Source: Desulforudis sp. (GTDB lineage: Bacteria > Bacillota > Desulfotomaculia > Desulfotomaculales > Desulforudaceae). Taken from it: a stretch of 10,325 nucleotides of DNA. This document shows, one piece after another, positions 4,015 through 10,325 of the stretch. A model generated the notes under the pieces. The model had not been told where the DNA came from and did not search any database. It was given only the letters and a program-made list of their open reading frames with translations. Location: NCBI GenBank assembly GCA_014859075.1, contig JACUUW010000056.1, positions 1 through 10,325 of the forward strand, given 5' to 3'. Both the position numbers and the translations under genes were made by a program. Each line of letters opens with the position of its first letter. Positions within the stretch are counted from its first letter, which is position 1.

Positions 4015-6432
4015 GTGGTCAATCATTCCAAAGCTTACGGGATGGGGCACAGAAACGGCTGGGCCGGGGTGGACATATCCCGCCGGGGCCGGCGTCGGCG
4101 CTCTGTCCGCCCGGGTTTGAGGCAGGCCCTGGAGTTGCCGCATTGGAGCAAACTGGGGCTTATTATTTTGGCCTTCTTCCTGGGCCGGGCGGTATTGCTG
4201 GGTGAACTGAGTCCTTTTGTGGTCGCCTTTGTGGGTGTCACCGCCTACACCTTTGGGCCTTGGGGATGGGTGGCGGCGGCCGCCGGTCTGGCCGGACAGG
4301 CCACCATTTTCAGTCTATCTGCTTTGGGCCCGCTGATTTTGGTATTGTCTGCGGTCGTCTTTGGGTTGAAGACCATTCCGGCGGATACCCGCAGGCCCCG
4401 GGTGGCCGTGGCCGTGCTGGTCGGGATGGCGGCCGTCGTGATCAAGGGTTCCTATTTGGCCTTTTCCGGCGCCGTGCTCTACGAATACGTAGCCGTGTTC
4501 TTTGAAAGCCTGCTGGCCGGTGTACTGACCTATGTTTTCCTGGTGGCGCTTTCCCCGCGCTCCCGCCCCCTGGCCAACGAGGAATTCTTCTGCGTGTTGA
4601 TACTGCTGGCTGCGGCGGTGGCCGGTACCGGCGGACTTGGTTACAGCTTGGTTTCGCTGCACGGGGTGGTGAGCAAGTTCCTCATTCTGGTGGTTGCCAT
4701 GCTGGGTGGGGCCGGTTTGGGTGCGGCCGGGGGGGCCGTGATCGGGATCATCCCCGGAATCGCCTACACGGTGGCGCCAGCGGTGGCCGGCGTATACGCG
4801 TTTGCCGGTTTCCTGGGCGGTGTATTCCGCCGTTTCGGCAAACCCGGGGTGGCGGCCGGGTTCGTACTGGGGAACATCACCCTGGCCGTTTACATCGGCG
4901 ATTACCGGGAACTGGCGGGGGTACTGACCGAAGCGGGGGCGGCGGCGGTCCTCTTTGCGTTGATTCCGCGCAAATGGTTTGAGGATTTGCATGCCCTGGT
5001 TCCCGGCGGTGTCCTGGGTTCCGGGTTCAGCGAGGAACGGCTGCAGGAACTGGTCAAGAGCCGGGTCCGGAGTTGGGCCCGCATGTTCGCCGAACTCTCC
5101 CGCACTTTTGCTCAGGTTTCGCCGGCCGGTCTCGAAACCGAAACCGAAAAACCGCTACGCGAATTGTTGAACGAAGTGAAGGCTCGTATCTGCCAGGACT
5201 GCAATCTTTATCGCGGTTGTTGGGAGCGGGATCCTGAACGGACCCACCGGGAATTCGCCGAAACTCTGGCCCGTGTTGAGGCTGCCGGTCGGGTGGGCCC
5301 GGAGGACTTTCCCGAAGACGTGCGTCGGAAGTGCCTGCGGCTGAAAGAAATGGCCGTCGCCCTCACCTGCCTGCACGAAACCTACCGGGTGAACCGCTAC
5401 TGGTACCGGCGTCTGGTGGAAAGCCGGGAGGTGGTGTCTGAAAACTTGCGTGGCCTGTCCCGGATCATGCACAATCTGTCCACCGAGCTTTGCAGCAGTA
5501 TCGAACGGGCGGGTCAGATCGACGGGATGCTCCGGCGGAAGCTGCGGGAGATCGACGTGCCGGTACATCGGATTGAGGCCCGTCACCGGGACGACGGGAG
5601 GCTGGAAATCACCATCAGCAGACCGAGCTGTCGTGGTGAACTGGCCTGCCAGTACGTGGTGGCTCCGGTGGTGTCGCGGGTGATCGGCCAGCCCTTCACG
5701 GTGAGCGACACCAGTTGCTCCCGGGATGAGAGCGCCCCTGAATGCTCCTTCCGGCTGCGCCCGGCTTTGCGCTACCGGATGTCGGTCGGATCGGCTCAGG
5801 TCGGGAAGGGTGGCAGCACCGTCTCCGGGGACACAGCTTCATATCTGGAGCTGCCGGAAGGGAAATGCGCCCTCTTGTTGAGTGACGGCATGGGCGTGGG
5901 CCGCCAGGCGGCCCTGGAATCGAGCACGACCATTTCCCTGCTGGAACATATGTTCAGAGCCGGCTTTGGGAAGGACATGGCCGTGAAAACGGTAAACTCC
6001 ATTCTGCTTCTCCGAGCGCCCGACGAGAGCTTTGCCACCGTCGACCTGGCGATGGTCGATCTCTACACCGGGCAGACAGAGTTCGTAAAGATCGGGGCCG
6101 CGCCCAGTTTTGTCGTGGGCAGGAACACAGTGAGCGTGGTGGAGAGCGCGTCGCTCCCGGTGGGCATCATCCGGGAAATAGACTTCACCGCGGTGGTGCG
6201 CAGGCTCTCCGTGGGCGATCTGGTGGTGATGGTCACCGACGGGGTGACCGACTGTTATGGTGGTCCCCTGGATAGGGAAACTTGGTTGGGTGAGCTCTTA
6301 CGCGACCTGCCGCGTACCGAACCCCAGCGGATGGCCGACCTGGTGTTGCAGCAAGCCCGCCAGACGGCCGGCGGGAGCGTACCCGACGATATGACGGTGC
6401 TGGTGGCGAAACTGGAGGAGACGGAGTCCTGA
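4015..6432 (+). CDS. spoIIE: Stage II sporulation protein E (SpoIIE), PP2C-type phosphatase
   Basis: SpoIIE is the membrane-bound serine phosphatase that dephosphorylates SpoIIAA to release sigma-F in the forespore. It also binds FtsZ to help form the polar septum. At 805 residues it is close to B. subtilis SpoIIE (about 827). After a basic N-terminus (SRRGRRRRS, 22-30), residues of about 46-317 hold some ten membrane spans. The middle region at about 330-590 has many cysteines, including a C-x2-C-x5-C group at 393, 396 and 402. The C-terminal PP2C domain keeps the metal-binding motifs SDGMG (D624), VTDGVTD (D742, D746) and PDDMT (D791, D792). The GTG at 4015 has GGGAG 8 nt upstream. It follows ppx by 78 nt and has its own sporulation-type promoter. 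tilS follows after 65 nt. Confidence 0.98.
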   Translation: MVNHSKAYGMGHRNGWAGVDISRRGRRRRSVRPGLRQALELPHWSKLGLIILAFFLGRAVLLGELSPFVVAFVGVTAYTFGPWGWVAAAAGLAGQATIFSLSALGPLILVLSAVVFGLKTIPADTRRPRVAVAVLVGMAAVVIKGSYLAFSGAVLYEYVAVFFESLLAGVLTYVFLVALSPRSRPLANEEFFCVLILLAAAVAGTGGLGYSLVSLHGVVSKFLILVVAMLGGAGLGAAGGAVIGIIPGIAYTVAPAVAGVYAFAGFLGGVFRRFGKPGVAAGFVLGNITLAVYIGDYRELAGVLTEAGAAAVLFALIPRKWFEDLHALVPGGVLGSGFSEERLQELVKSRVRSWARMFAELSRTFAQVSPAGLETETEKPLRELLNEVKARICQDCNLYRGCWERDPERTHREFAETLARVEAAGRVGPEDFPEDVRRKCLRLKEMAVALTCLHETYRVNRYWYRRLVESREVVSENLRGLSRIMHNLSTELCSSIERAGQIDGMLRRKLREIDVPVHRIEARHRDDGRLEITISRPSCRGELACQYVVAPVVSRVIGQPFTVSDTSCSRDESAPECSFRLRPALRYRMSVGSAQVGKGGSTVSGDTASYLELPEGKCALLLSDGMGVGRQAALESSTTISLLEHMFRAGFGKDMAVKTVNSILLLRAPDESFATVDLAMVDLYTGQTEFVKIGAAPSFVVGRNTVSVVESASLPVGIIREIDFTAVVRRLSVGDLVVMVTDGVTDCYGGPLDRETWLGELLRDLPRTEPQRMADLVLQQARQTAGGSVPDDMTVLVAKLEETES

Positions 6433-6497
6433 GCCGAGAGGAAAACCGGGGCCCGCGTGGAATACCTAACCAAAGCTTTTCTTCTTCCGGTACGTGG

Positions 6498-7925
6498 GTG
6501 AATGTGTTGGATTTTCAGGCCCGGATCAAAGCTTATATGCTCCGCCACCAGATGGTTTCTCCGGGGATGCGGGTGCTGGTAGGGGTATCCGGGGGGCCGG
6601 ATTCAGTGGCCCTGCTGGATGTGCTGTCCGGCTTGCGTGATTTGCTGGGGATTTCCCTCGCCGCCGCCCACCTGAACCACCGTCTGCGCGGCGCGTCGGC
6701 CGACGCCGATGCCCGGTACGTCCGCCAACTGGCGGAAAAGCTCGGCGTGCCCTGCACGGTGGAAGCGTGCGACGTGGCCGCCTACCGGCAGGAACACGGT
6801 CTTTCCATCCAGGTGGCGGCCCGGGAGGTCCGCCACCATTTTTTCGAGCGGGTGGCCCGGGAAACCGGCGCGGTACGGGTGGCTCTCGGCCATCAGGCCG
6901 ACGATCAGGTTGAGACCATTCTCCACCACTTTCTCCGCGGCACCGGTCCGGCCGGGCTGGCCGGCATGCTCCCGGTACGTCCCCCCTTCATCCGGCCGCT
7001 GCTGGCGGTGCGGCGCCGGGATATCGAGGCGTACTGCCGCGAACGCGGTCTCGACCCGCGCCAGGATCCCTCCAACATCGACCCGGTCTACACCAGGAAC
7101 CGCCTGCGCCACAACCTCGTGCCGCTGCTGGAGGCCGAGTACAATCCGAATCTGGTCACAACTCTTTTGCGGCTGGGTGAGGTTTGCCGAGAGGAGAATG
7201 CCTACATGGAGGGACAGGCGGTGGAGGCCTTCCGCCGCTTTGCCGCCATGGTGAACGGTGATGTCCGGATCGATGCCCGGGGGTTGGCGGAACTGCCCTT
7301 GGCGCTGGGACGGCGGGTGGTGCGGGAAGCCTGGTCAAATCTGAACAGCGGTCCGGGTGCGCTTGATTTCGAGCACGTGGAACGGGTGCTCTCCCTGGCC
7401 CGGGCCAAAGCCGGGGGCCGGCGGCTGGATCTGCCCCGGGGGATCAGCGTTGAGAAGCAGGCCGGCGAAATGGTTTTCACCCTGAGATCCATCCCGCTCC
7501 AGGCCGCACCCTGGCGTTACGAACTCCAGGTTCCGGGGCGTACCGAACTGCCGGTGGTGAACCGCTACTTGACGGCCGAAATTATGCCGGCCGAAGACCT
7601 GAAAACCGAGGCATTATCTCCCGGTCAGGCCGCAGTGGATCTGGACTCCCTGACCCTGCCGCTTTACGTGCGAAACCGGCGGCCCGGTGACTCGTTCGCA
7701 CCCCAGGGTGTCGGGGGGAGCATGAAGCTGAAGGAGTTTTTCATCAACTGTAAAGTGCCTCGATTGGAACGGGACTGGATACCGCTTGTGCTTGACCGCC
7801 GGGACCGTCTGGTCTGGGTGGCCGGATATCGGATCGCCGACTTCTGTAAATTGAGCCCACAAACCCGCACGGTAGTGCTGTTGTCGGTCTCGAAGCCCGG
7901 GTCGGCGTCGTTTGAATCTTGTTGA
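6498..7925 (+). CDS. tilS: tRNA(Ile)-lysidine synthase TilS
   Basis: TilS uses ATP and lysine to convert cytidine 34 of tRNA-Ile(CAU) to lysidine, so that the tRNA reads AUA and is charged with isoleucine; it is essential in nearly all bacteria. The 475 residues match B. subtilis TilS (472). The PP-loop SGGPDS is at 31-36. The N-terminal ATPase domain continues with LNHRLRG and GHQADDQVETILHHFLRGTG, then TRNRLRHNLVPLL of the substrate-binding region. The C-terminal TilS domain holds RNRRPGDSFAP and MKLKEFFINCKVPR. The GTG at 6498 is the first start in frame; its ribosome binding site is weak, and GTG 6504 or TTG 6507 are alternatives with little effect on the protein. It probably relies on read-through from spoIIE or an upstream promoter. 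The usual next gene, hpt, is absent; ftsH follows directly. Confidence 0.97.
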   Translation: MNVLDFQARIKAYMLRHQMVSPGMRVLVGVSGGPDSVALLDVLSGLRDLLGISLAAAHLNHRLRGASADADARYVRQLAEKLGVPCTVEACDVAAYRQEHGLSIQVAAREVRHHFFERVARETGAVRVALGHQADDQVETILHHFLRGTGPAGLAGMLPVRPPFIRPLLAVRRRDIEAYCRERGLDPRQDPSNIDPVYTRNRLRHNLVPLLEAEYNPNLVTTLLRLGEVCREENAYMEGQAVEAFRRFAAMVNGDVRIDARGLAELPLALGRRVVREAWSNLNSGPGALDFEHVERVLSLARAKAGGRRLDLPRGISVEKQAGEMVFTLRSIPLQAAPWRYELQVPGRTELPVVNRYLTAEIMPAEDLKTEALSPGQAAVDLDSLTLPLYVRNRRPGDSFAPQGVGGSMKLKEFFINCKVPRLERDWIPLVLDRRDRLVWVAGYRIADFCKLSPQTRTVVLLSVSKPGSASFESC

Positions 7926-7950
7926 AAGCGGACATAAAATGTGATAATAT
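7922..7950 (+). promoter_or_regulatory. ftsH promoter overlapping the tilS stop codon
   Basis: TTGAAA (7922-7927), a 17-bp spacer and TAATAT (7945-7950) make a fair sigma-A promoter. An overlapping alternative -10, GATAAT (7943-7948), carries the extended TGT before it (TGTGATAAT). The tilS stop codon (7923-7925) is inside the -35 box. ftsH is therefore likely to be transcribed independently, with a leader of about 40 nt. No CIRCE-type heat-shock operator is visible. Confidence 0.6.
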
Positions 7951-7997
7951 ACTCCTGTTGTGGACCAACTAGTGAGAGTCCGAAGGGAGTGACTTGA

Positions 7998-9854
7998 TTG
8001 AACCGAATTCTCAAAAACTTGAGCATATACATCTTGATCGTACTGGTAGTCATCGCCCTTCTCAAGTACAGTTCCCCGGGAACCACCGACATCCGGACCC
8101 TGGACTACAACGAGTTTTTCCAGGCCGTCAATCGGGGCAGCGTGGCTTCCGTGGTGATCAAGACCGATACCGAAACGAACATCATCACCGGCGAGCTGTG
8201 GGACGGTACCAAATTTGAAACGAAGGGCCCGGCGGGGGACCAGGGAATGTTGGACCTGCTCCGGGATAAGAACGTACAGCACAGGCAGGAGCTTCCGGAC
8301 CGGCCCAGTTGGCTGACGACCATGTTCATGTCGTTCCTGCCGATCCTGCTGCTGGTGGGACTGTTTTTCTTTCTCATGCAGCAGAGCCAGGGCGGGGGCA
8401 GCCGGGTGATGTCCTTCGGCAAGAGCAGGGCCAAGCTCCACAGCCCGGACACCCCGCAGGTTACCTTCAGCGACGTGGCCGGGGTCGACGAGGTCAAGGA
8501 GGAACTCCAGGAACTGGTCGACTTTCTCAAGGATCCCGGAAAATTCAGCGAGATCGGCGCCCGGATTCCCAAAGGCGTACTGCTGTTCGGACCGCCCGGC
8601 ACCGGGAAGACGCTCTTGGCGCGGGCCGTGGCCGGGGAGGCCGGCGTGCCCTTCTACAGCATCAGCGGTTCGGACTTCGTCGAGATGTTCGTGGGCGTCG
8701 GGGCGTCCCGGGTGCGCGACCTGTTCGAGAACGCCAAAAAGCATTCGCCCTGCATTGTGTTCATCGACGAGATCGACGCGGTCGGACGCCAGCGCGGCGC
8801 CGGCCTGGGCGGGGGTCACGACGAGCGGGAACAGACCCTGAACCAGTTGCTCGTAGAGATGGACGGGTTCAGCCCGCACGAGGGCATCATCGTCGTTGCG
8901 GCCACCAACCGCCCGGATATTCTGGACCCGGCCCTCTTGCGGCCCGGGCGTTTTGACCGGCAGATCATTGTTACCCAGCCGGACATCAACGGGCGCAGGG
9001 AAATTCTCGAGATACACGCCCGCAACAAGCCGCTGGCGGATGACGTCGAGTTGGACGTAATCGCCCGGCGTACCCCCGGATTTTCCGGGGCCGACCTGGA
9101 AAACGTAATCAACGAGGCCGCGCTCCTGGCGGCGCGGGCCGACAAAAAACGGATTGGAATGGAAGAGCTGGAGAATGCTATTGAACGGGTCATCGCCGGA
9201 CCGGCCAAGAAGTCCCGGGTCATCAGCGACTACGAAAAGAAACTGGTGTCCTACCACGAGTCCGGCCATGCCCTGGTGAGCTACTTCCTGCCGAACAGCG
9301 ACCCGGTGCACAAGATTTCGATTATCCCGCGGGGCCGGGCCGGTGGTTATACGCTGCTCTTGCCAAAGGAGGAACGGTACTATGCGACCCGGTCGCAACT
9401 CCTGGACCAGATCACCATGCTTCTCGGCGGCAGGGTGGCCGAGGATCTGGTGCTGAAGGAGATCAGCACGGGGGCCCAGAACGACCTGGAGCGGGCTACC
9501 GAGATCGCCCGCAAGATGATCATGGAATACGGCATGAGTGATGAACTCGGCCCTCTGACCCTGGGGCGGAAACAGGACACACCCTTCCTGGGGCGCGACA
9601 TCTCCCGCGACCGCAACTATTCCGAAGAGGTGGCCAGTTCCATTGACCAGGAGGTGCGGCGGATCATCGACGATTGTTACCGGCGGGCCGGGACCATTCT
9701 GACCAACAGCATGGAAGGACTGCACCTGGTGGCCAACACGCTTTTCGAGCGGGAGACGCTGGAAGGGAAAGAGTTCGAAAACCTGATCAAGAAGGCTTCC
9801 GGGGAACACAAGGAAACCGTGGAGCCGGAGATTGCGCAGCAAGGAGGCTCATAG
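7998..9854 (+). CDS. ftsH: ATP-dependent zinc metalloprotease FtsH
   Basis: FtsH is a hexameric membrane-anchored AAA+ protease that unfolds and degrades misassembled membrane proteins and some soluble regulators. In B. subtilis its loss impairs sporulation. The 618 residues show every domain in order: span 1 at about 8-23, an extracytoplasmic domain, span 2 at about 109-128, Walker A GPPGTGKT at 198-205, Walker B FIDEID at 255-260, and the second region of homology with arginines 315 and 318 (RPGRFDRQ). The zinc site is HESGH at 420-424, with the third ligand probably D496 in QNDLERAT. The family usually has HEAGH, so serine 422 is a mild variant with both histidines and the glutamate intact. 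TTG 7998 is used, with AAGGGAG 8 nt before it. The ndk start is 3 nt after its stop. Confidence 0.98.
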   Translation: MNRILKNLSIYILIVLVVIALLKYSSPGTTDIRTLDYNEFFQAVNRGSVASVVIKTDTETNIITGELWDGTKFETKGPAGDQGMLDLLRDKNVQHRQELPDRPSWLTTMFMSFLPILLLVGLFFFLMQQSQGGGSRVMSFGKSRAKLHSPDTPQVTFSDVAGVDEVKEELQELVDFLKDPGKFSEIGARIPKGVLLFGPPGTGKTLLARAVAGEAGVPFYSISGSDFVEMFVGVGASRVRDLFENAKKHSPCIVFIDEIDAVGRQRGAGLGGGHDEREQTLNQLLVEMDGFSPHEGIIVVAATNRPDILDPALLRPGRFDRQIIVTQPDINGRREILEIHARNKPLADDVELDVIARRTPGFSGADLENVINEAALLAARADKKRIGMEELENAIERVIAGPAKKSRVISDYEKKLVSYHESGHALVSYFLPNSDPVHKISIIPRGRAGGYTLLLPKEERYYATRSQLLDQITMLLGGRVAEDLVLKEISTGAQNDLERATEIARKMIMEYGMSDELGPLTLGRKQDTPFLGRDISRDRNYSEEVASSIDQEVRRIIDDCYRRAGTILTNSMEGLHLVANTLFERETLEGKEFENLIKKASGEHKETVEPEIAQQGGS

Positions 9855-9857
9855 GGT

Positions 9858-10307
9858 TTGGAGAGAACCTTTGTGATGGTCAAACCTGACGGCGTCCAAC
9901 GCGGATTGGTGGGCGAGGTTGTGGCCCGGTTCGAGCGCCGTGGGTTCAAGCTGGTGGCGTTGAAGATGCTGCGAATCCACCGGGACCTGGCCGAACGGCA
10001 TTACGCGGAGCACCAGGGCAAGCCCTTCTTTGAGGACTTGGTTTCCTACATCACCTCCGGCCCGGTGGCGGCCATGGTGATCGAGGGCCGGAACGTGGTC
10101 GCCACCATCCGTGAAATGATGGGCGCGACCCAACCGGCGAAAGCGCTTCCCGGGACAATCCGGGGAACCTATGGGATCGACGTCGGCCGGAATATCGTCC
10201 ACGGTTCCGATTCACCGGCCAGTGCCGCACGGGAGATAGAGCTGTTTTTTGTGGATGCCGAACTCCTGGACTACCAACAGGCGCTGGAGCCCTGGATCCA
10301 TGAATAA
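9858..10307 (+). CDS. ndk: Nucleoside diphosphate kinase
   Basis: This enzyme passes the terminal phosphate of ATP to other nucleoside diphosphates through a phosphohistidine, balancing NTP and dNTP pools in the cytoplasm. The 149 residues equal the standard bacterial length. The N-terminus ERTFVMVKPDGVQRGLVGEV is typical, as are MMGATQPAKALPGTIRG and the active-site segment NIVHGSDS with the catalytic histidine at 115. The start is TTG 9858, 3 nt after the ftsH stop, with AAGGAGG (9841-9847) inside the last ftsH codons and a 10-nt gap. This implies co-transcription and probably coupled translation with ftsH. The gene is complete, ending 18 nt before the window edge. Confidence 0.98.
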   Translation: MERTFVMVKPDGVQRGLVGEVVARFERRGFKLVALKMLRIHRDLAERHYAEHQGKPFFEDLVSYITSGPVAAMVIEGRNVVATIREMMGATQPAKALPGTIRGTYGIDVGRNIVHGSDSPASAAREIELFFVDAELLDYQQALEPWIHE

Positions 10308-10314
10308 CTCCAAC

Positions 10315-10325
10315 CGGGGTCAGAC
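10315..10325. repeat. Start of a GGGGTCAGAC-type palindromic repeat, cut by the window edge
   Basis: CGGGGTCAGAC at the very end matches the first part of the motif GGGGTCAGACCCC, a dispersed palindrome known from many bacterial genomes and often found near REP-type elements. Only 11 bases are visible, so this is a tentative call. A terminator for ndk could also begin here. Confidence 0.3.

Noticed and set aside
4315..4992. A 225-codon minus-strand frame inside spoIIE
   Set aside because: It is antisense to the membrane-spanning region of SpoIIE, has skewed Gln/His/Gly/Arg content and no ribosome binding site evident. It is a codon-bias shadow.
9366..9456. An internal AAAGGAGG followed by ATG 9382 within ftsH
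   Set aside because: The ATG is out of frame with ftsH and opens only about 24 codons. It is an incidental ribosome-binding-like sequence.
7614..9842. A 742-codon open frame on the minus strand opposite ftsH and the end of tilS
   Set aside because: It is the mirror of strongly GC-biased coding sequence. The plus strand encodes an unmistakable FtsH with all motifs, and the antisense product has low-complexity His/Gly/Gln-rich character with no recognisable domain.
1..10325. CRISPR array, tRNA or rRNA genes, transposase or toxin-antitoxin genes
   Set aside because: No regularly spaced direct repeats, no cloverleaf or rRNA-like sequence, and no such protein motif were seen on either strand.

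Overview
The window looks like chromosomal core sequence from a GC-rich, spore-forming Firmicute, most likely of the Desulfotomaculum/Pelotomaculum/Desulforudis (Peptococcaceae) type. The evidence is spoIIE next to divIC, tilS, ftsH and ndk, strong GGAGG-type ribosome binding sites, frequent TTG and GTG starts, and strong G/C preference at third codon positions. The genus assignment is inferred from gene content and sequence style, not from a search.

Layout. (1) 19-656, minus strand: two small membrane-protein genes of unknown function that form an operon. (2) 657-815: a divergent control region with two TTGTnnACAA elements exactly one helical turn apart. (3) 816-1618, plus strand: a small LuxR/sigma-4-type helix-turn-helix protein, a translationally coupled divIC (TTG start), and a 50-residue single-span membrane protein at 1466-1618. 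(4) 1619-1972: non-coding sequence with a terminator-like hairpin, tandem GAATTCA heptamers, and a segment of about 240 bp bounded by inverted copies of them. (5) 1973-2842, minus strand: a stand-alone long-form hisG with a good sigma-A promoter (2892-2920). (6) 2933-3017: a long perfect inverted repeat with GTGCCAGGCAC heads, resembling a REP/MITE element. (7) 3037-6432, plus strand: a short Ppx/GppA-type phosphatase, then spoIIE behind a promoter with the unusual 21-bp spacer and an upstream Spo0A box. (8) 6498-10307, plus strand: tilS, ftsH (with its own promoter over the tilS stop) and ndk. The last bases start another short palindromic repeat, GGGGTCAGAC, cut by the window edge.

How the genes fit together. 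divIC and spoIIE both act at the division septum, vegetative and sporulation-specific. FtsH is the membrane quality-control protease, which in Bacillus is also needed for sporulation. TilS matures tRNA-Ile2, an essential step often encoded beside ftsH. Ppx and Ndk handle polyphosphate/(p)ppGpp-type and nucleoside triphosphate pools. hisG looks like an insertion into this cell-cycle and sporulation cluster: it runs on the opposite strand, is bracketed by repeats and has no other his gene beside it.

I found no clearly new defence or mobile system. The most interesting items are the Spo0A-type spoIIE promoter architecture, the repeat elements around hisG, the small membrane ORF after divIC, and the missing hpt between tilS and ftsH.
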